From Gnetum montanum (Eukaryota; Streptophyta; Gnetopsida; Gnetales; Gnetaceae), in NCBI GenBank assembly GCA_015680685.1, contig MNCI01020990.1, forward strand, positions 196,507 through 260,506: a DNA stretch of 64,000 nucleotides, given 5' to 3'. The notes beneath the pieces were generated by a model. It was not told the origin of the DNA and did not search any database. It saw only the letters and a list, made by a program, of their open reading frames with translations. Shown piece after piece: positions 1-11,390 of this stretch. How positions within the stretch are numbered: the stretch's first letter is position 1; each line of letters begins with the position of its first letter. A program made the position numbers and the translations under genes.

Positions 1-104
1 CTAATGACTAAGAACTTGATCTAACTAAAAGTATGAGAAAGTAAGAGAAGTTATAAAAATTAGAGAACACCTTCTAATGATTTCTTATTTCTTAATGATT
101 GCAT

Positions 105-2326
105 ATGATCCCAAAGAGAGGAGGATAAGGAGGACCCTCACAAGGTGCAAGTAATAGACTAAGAGCCCAAGGTAGAGGTTGAATTGAAGGACAAAAACTA
201 GAACACAAGGATTAGGAAGCCCAATCATTTAGCATTCATCAAGAGACTTTAGGTATAGGGAATTTGGCTCAAGGACAAGCACAAGAACCACCAATGCAAG
301 GACAATGCCTCATGTTGCCCTAGGATTGCCTCCAAGCTATTTAAGAAAGATCCATCTTAACTATAGGTATTGTGGAGATGAACTTTGGCCCATTCATGGA
401 ATTTACACTAGAAGCAGTAAAGACATAACTTAAGGCAGCACCATTATGACCTATCCTATCTGATAGTGATGAATGGTACCTTAGGGAAACCTATCAATTT
501 TGGCACAATAAAGAAGAGGGTACCATAATTAACATTGGAGGAAACTCAGTTTCATTCTTGATCAAGGAAATTGTTGAAGCTCTAAGTATACCCAACAAAG
601 GGGCAAAGTTAGCACATCTATCCACCCGATCAGATCTTGAAATAGAAAAACTATGACTGAAATAGACGTATGGAAAAGAAGATAAGGGCTATAATGAGTT
701 AACTCTGGAAAAAAAATCTACTTCAAAATTGGCACCTATTACTTGTTCTTAACAAAAGGACTCAATAGACTATCCACTTATGTGGCTAGAGGAAGTGTGA
801 TCCTAATAGGTAAATACAATGCCAACCTCACACAACTCTACTTTATGAAAATATAGAGGGGGTTTGAAGAAAGAAAGGTAGGGAAGCCAACACTTCCATT
901 CCCTTGCCTTATTAGATAGCTATGCAAGTGCGCTAGAATCCTAGGATACACCAATGACATTCCCAAGAGAGTCCAAAATGCATCATATGCTAAGTTGCTC
1001 AAACTGACACCACCTAGAAAAGATCAGGGTGAAGAACAAGAACAAGAGTAACAAAAGAAGCAACAACAATAAGAACAACAAAAATAATAGCAAGCTGCAT
1101 TGTCACTATCATAAGATTATAAACCATCAATAAGTCATCTACAATAGATTGCAGAAACCATTAGCTAGGAAACAAGGGAGGAGGCCAATATTTATAGAGT
1201 TATTGACAATGCCATCCAGCCCATAGTTTTAGTAGTGCCAACAAGTGGACAGATCTCACTATAGTTAGGAGGAGAGGTGCAATGATCACAGCAAATCTCT
1301 TAGAATGCTACATCATTCCAAGTATTGCTTGAGACTAGAGAAGGAGTCATAGTAGTGGTAATGTAGCACCGAGATACAGTGGGAGTAGTAGAGGTGATCA
1401 CTGATGACATTAAAGAATCTTTCAATGTGCTTGTTGTGCCATTAATGGATCTAACTAGAGCTAGAGATGCTCAAATGTTAGCCAGAATCTTGATGACTTT
1501 TGTTGATCATGAGGACGTGCTTGATAGACTACTGTAGATTGGGCAAGTCATGACAACACTTGTTGACATTCCTAGTGATACTGCAATATAGTTTGAACTC
1601 ATTACTACCAAGGGAAAACTAGTGATGGTAGAGACAAGAGTAGAGCATGTAGAAAATGAAATTCTGAGATTACAAGAAGAGCTTGTAGTCTTGAGATCTG
1701 AAAGAAGAGATTTCATACAATTTATTATGCTTGACTAGATAGAATAGTTTCATAAAGAGCAGATAAATTACCTAATTAAGCATAATAAATAGATGGCAAT
1801 AGAGCATGTAAAAGCAGTATGGAATGCCTCTGTAGCTGAAGCACAAACATAAGCACATGTGAAGGCAGTTACCGTAGCTCAAGAAGAAAATAAACAACTT
1901 GCTGTTGATAACATGAGGTTGACCAAGGTAAAAAAGCAGAAAAATATCTTAGAAGAGAGCATCCAAGTGGCGAACTCTGAACTAGAAGTAGTGAAGGCCA
2001 GCTACGAAGGGCAAAAAGATGTAGTAGCAAACTTGGCTTGAAGATTGACAAATTTTCATAAACTATGTAAAAAGGCTAGAGCTTTTGAAGAAGAAATGAG
2101 GCAATCCATAGCCTAGTACGTTAAGGCAAATTAGATGTTTCCACAGCTGCTATATCTATGGGATGTACCTAGTCCATCAAACATTACACAACTAACATGG
2201 ATGGTACATGACCCAAGAATGAAGGAGGGGGAGATTTAGGTGCTCTTATATCGATATAGATTTCAGAAGCCTAACAACAAGGGGAAGCAACCGATGGAGG
2301 AGCCACCGCCACTTGGAACTACATAG
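105..2326 (+). pseudogene. Accessory ORF of A0 (Athila/Tat-like 3' ORF, decayed)
   Basis: Begins M-I-P-K-R, matching the M-A-P-K and M-A-P-R starts of the copies in B and C. Around 370-600 it reads EMNFGPFMEF, then WYLRETYQFWHNKEEGT, aligning with the B copy (ELNFRPFMEF, WYLGEMYQFWHNKEEGT). A block at about 640-960 corresponds to the LYFKIGTYHTFPTKGLNRIS and LPFPCLIR part of B. From about 1640 to 2150 the protein is Glu/Lys/Ala-rich with heptad-like spacing (coiled coil), and it ends in a P-P-P-L-G-T-T-like tail shared with B and A. Interrupted by numerous TAG/TAA codons, often where B has Gln or Trp. Function unknown. Its place after gag and before the 3' LTR is the env-like/extra ORF position of Athila-type elements. 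I see no signal peptide or membrane segment, so envelope is unlikely. The middle block resembles in layout the plant transposon-associated domain found in many plant retroelements (tentative). Confidence 0.7.
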
Positions 2327-2518
2327 CACTACATTAAGCTTCACCAAAATTTTTTTTATGTTAAAGTGTTCATGTCATGTTTTGTGTCATTTATGTAAAC
2401 ATCAGTGCAACAATTAAGACTCATGTACATAGTAGTTTGTGTCATGTAAATCTACGCTCCAATTTTGTAAGGAATTCCATCCTTATTTTGTTTTAACTTA
2501 AGGATGAGTTTTCAGTTA

Positions 2519-2530
2519 GTCATGGGGGTA
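2519..2530 (+). other. Polypurine tract of A0
   Basis: The purine run CATGGGGGTA sits directly before the TG of the 3' LTR. The same block (GTCRTGGGGRTA) lies at the same place in A, B and G, and all are preceded by a conserved GATGAGTTTTCA-like stretch. Confidence 0.75.
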
Positions 2531-3409
2531 TGATAAATTGCATTTTTGGAAGGTTATGATATCATGCATTTGATATTGGAGCTGCAATATCAAATCCCCA
2601 ATATCATGGACATGTGCGAACCTATAAATACGAGACTTAAGCGCATAGTCCAAGTGCAGTTTTATTCCAACCTTAGCGAAATTTTGTTAGTTTTTTTTCT
2701 TGATTTTAGCACTTAGCACTTAGCAATGTATGCTTGTAGTGTGATGTTAAGTAATTGAATGGAGTCTTTATTCAAGTGAAATGTACTTGGACACCTTTCA
2801 TGACTGGAAATAAAGATCAAGATTACTTTGCATTATTGCAGGATCACTGAGATTTCTTTACTATTTACTTAGACTAATGTTTACTATTTTGACTTCATAT
2901 AACGTTTACTATTTTCCTAGTTACTTTTTACTTTTCCATGAACTCTACTTTTACTATTGTTAAGCAGAATGGATACGATTGATTTCAAGTGTTAAGTGTG
3001 ATTGTTTGGTAATCCAGTATTATTATCACTCGGTTTGCCCAGTAGTAAGATACTTGGTAATCCTAGTAATGAGTACATAAGTCCAACATATGTGTGGAGA
3101 GTTAGGAATGGATGTCCATCACCTAGGCTAGAATAGATTCATTTGTTGTTTATTTAGACTTAGAAACCACTTTCATTTACCTCATGTTTATTAGGAGTAA
3201 AATGGCCAAAGCAACATTAGTTATCATACATCTTACTATGAGTTAAATCATACAAATTGATTTTACTAGCTCATGTGGAAAGAAAAAAATCACAATCTTG
3301 AACCAGTTACTAGCATAATTACATTGCCTTCTCCATAAAATTTGACCAGGCTGCACATGAACACTTACATCTGTTATGATTGGGTGTTGGATTACTCCAC
3401 CTCTCATCA
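2531..3409 (+). repeat. 3' LTR of A0
   Basis: About 879 bp, starting TGATAAATTG and ending CTCATCA. It has a U3 array of GATATC-related words (2555-2615), a TATA box CCTATAAATA near 2621-2630, and two direct copies of a TTGGTAAYCCAGTA-like module near 3005-3075 that recurs in the LTRs of A, B, C and G. Confidence 0.85.
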
Positions 3410-4184
3410 ACCATGGTCATGCCTAGAAATACCAACCCACCATTGTGTCGAAAGAATAACTTTTAACCAACATTAGTAAAATTTTTGTAATTTGTTTTTG
3501 TGATTTAGTGTTAGAGTTAGAGTGAATGCCCGTAGTGTGGTGAATAATAATTATACAAAATCTTTATTTGGGTAGATTGTTCCTAGACACAATTCATGAA
3601 TGGAAACAAAGATGAAGATTGTTTTTCATTATTATAACATCTTACTTACCATAATTCTAACTTTCATCATGTTTAATTTTATTAAGTAATTTATATTTTC
3701 AAAGTCATTTTATATTTTAATGTCTCTTAGTAAGGTAGAGTAAGTATGACTAGTTTCTTGCATAAACTGTAATTGTTTGATAACCCAATAGTGACTTTGC
3801 TTGAATTACTCAAAAGTGAAATCACTTGGTTATCCTAGTCATGGTTACATTAGTTCAAGACCTGTATGATAAACTAAGAATGATTGCTTATTGCTAATAG
3901 GATAAGATAACTTTATATTTTCATTACACTTAGAATTTACCATCATGTTTGCCATGTTAGCCCTTAGCACATTCAAAGTCGAACAACATTAGTTTACCAT
4001 ATACCTCACTAAGAGTTAAACCATATGATTTACACCTCACTAAATCTAAGTAAGAAGAAGATAATTGCAAACTGAACATTGACTACTAGTACACTTATAT
4101 TTTCCATTCACAAATTATGATCTAGTTACACATGAACACTTGTGAGTTGTATCATTGAGTGTTGGAATACCTAATCACTGATCA
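3410..4184 (+). repeat. 5' LTR remnant of element A
   Basis: Aligns along its length with 18143-18909 (CATGGTCATKCCTA, then GAGTTAGAGTGAATGC, then TTGGTAACC/TAATCC modules). The U3 start is missing because A0 is inserted here; the missing part would lie left of A0, outside the window. It ends ACTGATCA just before the primer binding site. Confidence 0.8.
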
Positions 4185-4185
4185 T

Positions 4186-4205
4186 TGGTGCCATTGTTGG
4201 GGATG
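4186..4205 (+). other. Primer binding site of element A (tRNA-Asp type)
   Basis: TGGTGCCATTGTTGGGGATG matches the complement of the plant tRNA-Asp 3' end (TGGCGCCGTTGCCGGGGAT..., from memory), the usual Athila primer. The differences inside the match are the changes expected from CpG or CHG cytosine deamination. Confidence 0.75.
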
Positions 4206-4325
4206 TACCAATGTTTGCTAGTTAGTTGATTTTACAAAGTTCATTGTATTAAGCATCACAAATTATATTTTCCATACTTAAAATAATTTTTTTAAAAGTA
4301 CACACTTAAGCATCAAATACTTAAG

Positions 4326-5543
4326 ATGGCTTTTACAAGTAAGAAAAAATCTCCATCTACTACTAAATTTAATGAAAGTCATGATAAGGTTTATAATGAA
4401 GAAGATTGGGGTACATCGATGGAAACCAAGATTTCCTATGCCCACAATGATCCTTATTATTTTGACTTCACATTTATTTTTCATCAAGATGAATAACTCA
4501 AATGGAGAGATCTATAAGGCAACATTGTCTTGCCATGTGAATGTTTAGCACCATCCATGCTCCAAGAAATCCTCATAAGATCAAACCTTAGCCATGCGTA
4601 GGAAGGCTATCAAATCATCAAATACATGACTACATCATACTAGTTAATAGAGGCTTAAGTAAGAAGGGATGCCATCATGAAGGCAAGATATGAACAAGAC
4701 AAAGAGAAGAAGGCATCATAGATAGTTATCCTAGAAGAAAAGGAAGATGATGTACTCTAAATTGAGAAATTCTATGAGACTCATGGGTCTCATTGTTAAA
4801 CATGAATAATTTGCATTGAAGATCCTGTTAAGATAAAATTGCATTCAACTCTTGTAGAAACCTTTGGAAGAGATAATGAAGACTTCAAACTTAGGAGGAA
4901 TTCAAGGCCTAAGACCTCCATTGAATCCAAAGGAGATGAATCAAGGAATCACAAAAGGAAAACTTGCTGATATGGTTCTCCAACTCCTTCATCTTATTCC
5001 TTCCATTTGTCTACAAATTTTAATAAGAGAGAATGAAGACAGAGGGATCATGATGAGGAAAGAAGGAGAGATCATGAGAGACATGCATATAGAAGAAGGC
5101 ATCTTGATGGAGAGGAAGATGACCATGATGAAAGAAGAGAAAGGATTAGGTATGAAGTAAGAGAGCATCATGAGCATTGGAGGGGTCATCACTATAATAG
5201 AGCCTATAAACCGAAAGACTACGAGGAACTCCTATTGGCCATTTGAAATATGATCAACATTAGGTTAGATATGTACATTCCTACCATGCATGTAAGGGAT
5301 AGTTGCATCAAGTGACTAGACATGAATAACATTCCAAAATTTGAAGGTAGATATAATATAGATTCACAACAACATTTCCAAGTCTTCCATTATGCATATG
5401 CCCTAAAAAACATCAAAAATGATTAATATATGTTGAAGTTGTTTCCTAAAACACTCATAAAGAAAGTAGAGAGTTGGTGCAGATCCTCAGAACTGAAATC
5501 AATCCAAAGATGGGGTACCATGCTAGAACTCTTCAATGAAAAG
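4326..5543 (+). pseudogene. gag: gag of element A, 5' part
   Basis: Starts ATGGCTTTTACAAGTAAG. The first 200 codons are unrecognised and hold several stops. An Arg/Glu/Asp/His-rich low-complexity stretch follows at about 5015-5200. The retrotransposon gag core (nucleocapsid precursor) then reads NIPKFEGRYN, LKLFPKTLIKKVESW and QRWGTMLELFNEK up to the exact point where element B is inserted. Reading resumes in frame at 14239. Compare B's gag (FPKFLGGYD, LKLFPTTLIGQEKVWY). Confidence 0.8.
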
Positions 5544-6437
5544 TGATGAGTGGGGAGGTACCCCTACACTAAACCATATGAATATGAGCATTTCACTCAT
5601 GATCTGGTCAAACTTCGCAAATAGGCTAGTTGTGGTGTCTAGATAGTTACTCATTGATCGCAGTTCGCTGTCTTCCCACCTAGACTAGTATTTCCTTTGT
5701 CACATATGGTTTAGTCCAGAGTGAGGTGTATGATGTGTTCCTAAACTAATGCTACTCTTGGAAGTAATGGAAAATAATCTTTAATTAAGCTAGGAGGAAA
5801 AAGGAAGAGAGAGCTCTATACTAAGAGGAGATAGGGAGAGAGAATCTAAACTAGCCTAAGTGCAATGAGCATCTGTTCCTTAATCATCCATACACATCTT
5901 GGACCTCGTGCATGACTACTACTAGGATTACAAAGCACAGATCCTAGGTACACTATTGGGTTACCAAGTAGTCACACTTAAATGCTCATGATTAAGTCAT
6001 ACTCATTCTGTGTTTAAGGAGTTTAGGGTGAAGAGATATTAACTATGAAAGCTATAAATAACAATAGCAATTAAATAATTAAACTAAGTGAATGTTGCAA
6101 TGATGAAGTAATGTTGATCTTTATTTTCAGTCATGTGCATCTCCAAGTACGTCACACTCGAATAAAGGATGCTATACAATTACAATCATCACACTATGGG
6201 CATGCACTAAGAGAGAGGGTTAAGAGAAAAACTGATAAAAAGATCCTACACTAAACTTGACTTCTAAAACTGACTAAAAAAGACCAAAAAAGATTCCCTT
6301 CTCATGTGCCTTTATGTGTATTTATAGGCTGACATAGGAACCACGATATCACATATCTGATATTGCTGCTAGGCTGTGATATCGCGTACCTGATATCACG
6401 TATTCAATATCGCAACCTGATGAATCACGATTCATCA
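5544..6437 (-). repeat. 3' LTR of element B
   Basis: 894 bp. On the minus strand it starts TGATGAATCGTGATTCATCA (itself a near-palindrome). A GATATC array follows (6415 to 6340), then CCTATAAATACAC (TATA, about 6332-6320), and the LTR ends CCACTCATCA. Confidence 0.9.
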
Positions 6438-6450
6438 TACCCCCACGACT
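6438..6450 (-). other. Polypurine tract of element B
   Basis: Minus strand GTCGTGGGGGTA, directly next to the TGATGAATC start of the 3' LTR. The same block is used by A0, A and G. Confidence 0.78.
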
Positions 6451-6649
6451 AAATGAAAACTCATCCTCGAGTCAGAATGAGAACAAGTCCCATTGATTAC
6501 ACAGTGGATAGGTATGGGATTATTGACTAAGAAGGGATCTATTCATGCTGCAGTGGAGGACTCAATAGAATAAAATTGGACATAACACAAAAAATGAAAA
6601 ATTCCTAAAAGTACAAAATTGTGTGGAACTCATGTGATTCCTAGTGGAA

Positions 6650-9427
6650 GTGGCTCCTCCATGGGTTGCTTTCCCTTGTCCTGCACTCCAGGTGTTGGAA
6701 TTTGGTGATGTTGAAGTAGTGCTTGGAGTATCTCATCTTCAGTTCAGGGATCCTATGCTTTCTCAGCTGATGCTCCAATGTTTGATGGAGTCGACACCTC
6801 CCATGGGCATGGTAGTTGTGAAAAAATTTTGTTTAGCTTGATGTACCAGGCTACAAACAACCATCATTCTTCCTCGTAAGCTCTAGCTTTGTCTCTGCAC
6901 TCTTGAAAATCTGTAAGCATTCGAGCCAAGTCTATTGCGACATCTTTTTGTCCTTGGTAGCTTGCTTTAACTACCTGTAATTTAGAATTTGTAACTTCCA
7001 ACTTCTACAATGTCTTCTTGTGTTCTGCAAATTTTGCTTCATACTTGGCATAGGTGGTAGCTACCTACTTCTTGAGCTCTGTCCTCGGGTGCCCTGCTAT
7101 CAACATGGCTAGATTGGCATACCTTAAATTTGCCAGCTCCATGTACTCTATAAGATCTTGAATCTGCAGGTCCCAACTCTTAAGTTCTGCTTGGTGGGCA
7201 AATGCATATGTGTCCAATATGGCCCACCAATCAGTGTGTGGTGCACTAAAAGCATTAATGTGGGCCTTGGGCATATGGATCTCCTTTTTGATGATTTGTT
7301 TGTATATTCCCACCTAGTCTCAGAAGTTCTCTTTTAACTTTTCGTGCTGCTTGGCCTCATTCTACCATGTACTTGTTTTGATGGCTGTCTTCTGATGGAT
7401 GGTGTGTACCTCCTCCATTGAGAGGCTTCAATTTTCCCTAGCCAAACAGTTCATGTCCTAGTTAATCCTGATTAGCTATTCTTGTAGTCATTGAAAATGT
7501 TCTTCGAGAACGTTCTCTTGTTTCTCCACAGAGGTCAACTGAAGATTGTTTGCAACAAGCTATTTATTTTCTTCTTGTAAGGCCTTGAGTGCCTTGGTGT
7601 GCATGTAAGTTTGCACTTGTGCCTTGGAGGCATTCCAGTCAGCCTTGTCTTTTCCTTTGCCACCTTTTTATTTTTTGCCTACAATTTGTTGAGTTGGTTA
7701 GTCTTGAAAGTGTCCAGCTGATTTGCAAGAACAAATTGAGAGGGATCCCGATGTGCGGCTTGCAGGGTTATGAGCTTCTCTTGTAGTCTTTTCACTTCTA
7801 CTTCTACGTGCTTGGCCCTCATCTCTATCATGACCAGCTTTCCCTAGGTGGAGATTAGGTCTGATTGTGTCACCGTAACATCCTATAGAATGTTAAATAA
7901 GAATGTCATCACCTGTCCTATTTTCAATAATTGATCAAGCACGTCCTCATGCTCCGCAGGAGTCATTGAGTGACCAGCAAGAGTTTGAGCATCCCGTGCT
8001 CCTGTGAAATTTTTTGGTGGCACACCAGGGACATTAAAAGATTCTTTGATGTGATTTGTGACCACCTCTATGGCTCCTGTTGCATCCTAGTGCTACATGA
8101 TCACCATTGTGGCCCCTTCACTAGTTTCTAGTTGCACCTAAAAAGATGTAGCATTCCCTGAAATCTATTGTGACCAATAACTCTCCCCTCCTCCTATATA
8201 AATGGACACCTCACCCCATGCATGATCTATAGAGACAGTGGATCGTATGGTATCATCAATGACGCAGAAGAGATTTGTATCATCATGACTTTCCCAACTG
8301 ATCATCTCAATGATGGCCCTGAGATGGCTCATCGATGGTCGATAGTCCTATAGAGGTGGCAATGGTTGGTCTCGCTAGCTCGTGCTAGGCCCTGCTTCTT
8401 GTTGTTAACTGGGTCCCATGCTTGGAGGTTGGCTAGGACCTACAAGTTGGATTGTAGTGGGCCCCACCATCTATGCTTGCTCTTGTTCTGGCCCCAACAT
8501 CTCACTAGAAATCTTCCTTGTAGTTGGTGGCTTTAGTAGTTCAGCATATGAAGCATTTTGGGCTTTCTTGAGGACATCATTAGTGTATCCTTGAATACCA
8601 GTATGCATGCACAACTTCCTGATGAGACAAGGGAAGGGCAATGCAAACTTCCGTATCTTATGTTCTTCGAACCGCCTTAAGATCTCCATGAAATATAGAT
8701 GAGGTAGGTTAGCATTAATCTTTCCTATAAATATCACACATTCTCTTGCCACATATGTTGAAATTCTATTTAACCCTTTTGTGGGAAAGGTGTGATAAGT
8801 TCCAATTTTAAAGTAGAGTTTCTCTTCCAATGTCAACTCTTCATAGGTCTTATCGTTTTTACCGTACACCCTGTCTAACCAAACCTTTGGTGCATTAGCA
8901 TCAAAGCGAGTGGACAGATGAGCAACCTTTGGCCCTGTATTAAGAAGGTTTTACACTTCCAAAATGGCTTGGATGGAGAAATCAATAGATACACCACAAA
9001 TGTTAACTATAGTGCCTTCTTCTTTATTGTGCCAGAATTGGTACATTTCTCCTAAGTACCAGGCACCGCTTATGGAGAGGATAGGCCATAATGGAGACCC
9101 CTTGAGGTGGTCCCTAATGGCCTTAGGAGTGAATTCCATGAAAGGTCTAAAGTTCAATTCCATGATCACTCCAGCTGATGTGGACCTTTCATGGATGGCC
9201 TGGACACATTCTGGGGGCAACGTGAGGTGTTGTCCCTATTCAGGCACTACAGCAGCTCCTCCTTCTACCTATCTTGATTGCATAGTGGCAAGGTCTTCTT
9301 AATCAATACTGAACGATTACTTCTCCTGCTTTGCTTGTTGTTCAGTAGGCATTTGTCCCTTACCTCTTTTGGGTTTCTTAAACACACCTTTAGAGGAACC
9401 TTCTTATTGTGCATGCTTTGGGGCCAT
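6650..9427 (-). pseudogene. Accessory ORF of element B (best preserved copy)
   Basis: About 925 codons starting ATGGCCCCAAAGCATGC (M-A-P-K-H-A), with only scattered stops. N-terminal block (about residues 65-165): ELNFRPFMEF, HLKGSPLWPILS and WYLGEMYQFWHNKEEGT. Middle block (about 185-315): LEEKLYFKIGTYHTFPTKG, STYVARECVIFIGKI and ALPFPCLIRKLC. A Pro/Ser/Gln-rich linker (QLVGPSQPPSMGPS-like) follows, then a conserved NHIKESFNVPGVPPK block near 8010-8065. The C-terminal third is Lys/Glu/Leu-rich coiled coil. There is no signal peptide, membrane span or zinc finger. The middle block's order (short I-P-G-like turn, hydrophobic helix with G-K-I, then LPFPxLI-LC) resembles the plant transposon-associated domain seen next to many plant retroelement pols. 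That assignment is tentative and the function is unknown. Env is unlikely. Confidence 0.72.
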
Positions 9428-9928
9428 CTGCAATCACACGGGGCCAATCATTAATAAGGTTGCTTACCAAAGTTAAGTTATAATTTACTTCCTACCTTAA
9501 TGAGTTAATTCTGATTTTGTGTGATTTTAAAGTTAAGAGTTTTTATGGAAATGTCCCCATAATATTTTAATATTTGGTCCACTTTGCTTAGGTGGTTTCA
9601 GAGTTTAATTTCCTGGTATAGATAAGGATATGAAATTTTTTTTGACACATGTTTATTATTATTTTTATAACGAATTACCCTTGATAGTTTCCTTTAGGCA
9701 ATGAAAAATTTCAAAAAAATTTATGTGCAATTCGGTGTGTACCCCTCCCCCATGACTAAGCTGAACACTCTAGGTTTAAGTAGGTTCAGACGGAATGAAA
9801 ATCAGAGCAGCAGTGAGCGAGTTATGGTTATCAAATCAAGAGATGTGCAATCGCAAGTCATAGAAGAAAATTTGAAAAACTTTCCCCACTTGAACAGTTG
9901 CAAATGATGGTGACAGGCACAGGGGGTC

Positions 9929-10055
9929 CATATATTTGTATTTTTGAAGGACGTGATATCACGTACTCACTAGTGGGGACCCGATATCGCATCAGACTCA
10001 ATATCGGATACTCGATATCACAGTGGACTCGATATTGGGTACCCGATATTGCATC
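9929..10055 (-). promoter_or_regulatory. Internal U3-like module upstream of B's accessory ORF: GATATC array plus TATA-like box
   Basis: Six GATATC-type words in about 105 bp: cores at 9955, 9983, 10001 (AATATC), 10014, 10031 (GATATT) and 10045 (GATATT), several extended as palindromes (ACGTGATATCACGT). On the minus strand a CAAATATATGG box (9940 to 9929) follows about 15 bp later, as CCTATAAATA follows the array in B's LTR. The accessory ATG is about 500 bp downstream. This is seen in sequence; promoter function is inferred. Confidence 0.6.
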
Positions 10056-10125
10056 CTACCAAAATAGGGCACCTGAAAAAGTTACCAAATTTTTAAAATT
10101 TTTGAAACTCTATGCTATAAACTAA

Positions 10126-11390
10126 GGACATGTAGGTCAGTGTAAAGGGGTCCAGGGTAATAAAACTAATTCTGAAGGCACAAAGATTAGAATGGTGTAA
10201 AATCTAACAATGAAAATCATGAAGATTAGGGGAGAAAAGGATATGTGTTAACTCATAGGAACATTTGAACTAGAAGGATAATAAGGGAAATAAGAATCAT
10301 TGGTAATACTTAGAGGGTATTGAATGATGTGCGGTAGATGTGTTATAAGTGTAATTACACGAGTTACGCAAGTGGGTCCTCCCCAAAGCAGGTTCCAACC
10401 TATAGTACCCTTGCATAACCACACCTTAAAATGTCCATGGGCATTAGAAGGGTTAAATGCAATCAACACCAATTTCACTAAACACACATATGTAAATATC
10501 ACCGTGATGAGGTATGAATTCAATGCTATACAAGACACGAGTTACAATCACATAAATAGTGAGATGAGGCAAATTGTAGAAGGGATGGTAGAGATTGGGA
10601 CATGAGGTAACTGACCTTGGGCACAATGAATCTTAAGTGTAGGACATGATTAATCTATCATTTGCTCGTCGTTCCAAAATCAAGACCAAGTCCATTCCTT
10701 CAATCAGTGACATCACATTGTTTCCTCCCATGATGGACAACCATAAGAGCATCATGATAGTAAGGCATATGATCACTTGTCGTTTCGTTCAAGGAAGCAG
10801 TGATTTTTGCTTTGCGGCACAAATGTTTTTTTTTGAATTCTTAATCCAGAGAAGCCGCCTACCTTCAGGAATGGGTACATGTCTTTCCAGTGGGACCCCC
10901 TGGAATAGCATTATTTTTCCTTGATTGAGTGCCTTTTGATTACTCTTACTCTCATTTTTCATTAGATCTACAAGGATCTTAGTACAACCAAGCTGCATGA
11001 TAACTCTTATAGATGCCACCAAAGAGAATCCACGAGTCCCCTTGATGTCACACCCTGGCCATTCCTTCTTGGTCCATCGTTCTTCACTCTAGGCATAATA
11101 ACACAAGGTTACTATAAGTTTTAATGATTAAGAATATCATTGTACCCAGGGTAGAACCTCTTATTAATAGAATGGGTGGATGGATGTTATGGGATTGCTG
11201 TTCAAATAATTAGTCACCTGAGACTTGATAACATAAAACAACACCTCAACCAATGGTCACATGAGTATTTTATTCATGGATGAGATTACTCCTAAGAAGA
11301 AAAAAAGACAAATAGACAAAACAATAAGTTGAAAAGTGAGAAACTGAAAAATAAAAAATTTCAAAATTAAAAAAAAATGAAAAATATTTA
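10126..11390 (-). other. Spacer of element B between gag and the internal array
   Basis: No convincing coding sequence on either strand. The open frames here are short and unlike any element protein I recognise. It is equivalent in position to the 2-kb spacer of C (28016-30071). Confidence 0.5.

Larger units (their letters stand above)
1..3409 (+). mobile_element. Element A0: 3' part of an Athila/Tat-like Ty3 retrotransposon, nested in the 5' LTR of element A
   Basis: The visible part holds a decayed accessory ORF, a polypurine tract and a complete 3' LTR ending in TCATCA at 3409; the rest lies upstream of the window. Sequence after 3409 (CCATGGTCATGCC...) is not a flank of unknown origin: it matches the inside of the 3' LTR of element A from about 18143 onward. 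A0 therefore inserted into A's 5' LTR. The predicted 5-bp duplication is ACCAT (3410-3414), whose partner would lie upstream of the window. The element is dead: the ORF has many stop codons, mostly TAG. Confidence 0.85.

Noticed and set aside
2531-4184. One long 1.65-kb LTR or a tandem LTR pair
   Set aside because: The second half matches a different LTR (18143-18909) and the first ends in a proper CATCA. Explained by nesting of A0 in A.
9898-10125. 75-codon open frame on the plus strand
   Set aside because: It is the reading of the GATATC array (repeated I-S/Y-R residues) and is antisense to element B. No homolog recognised.
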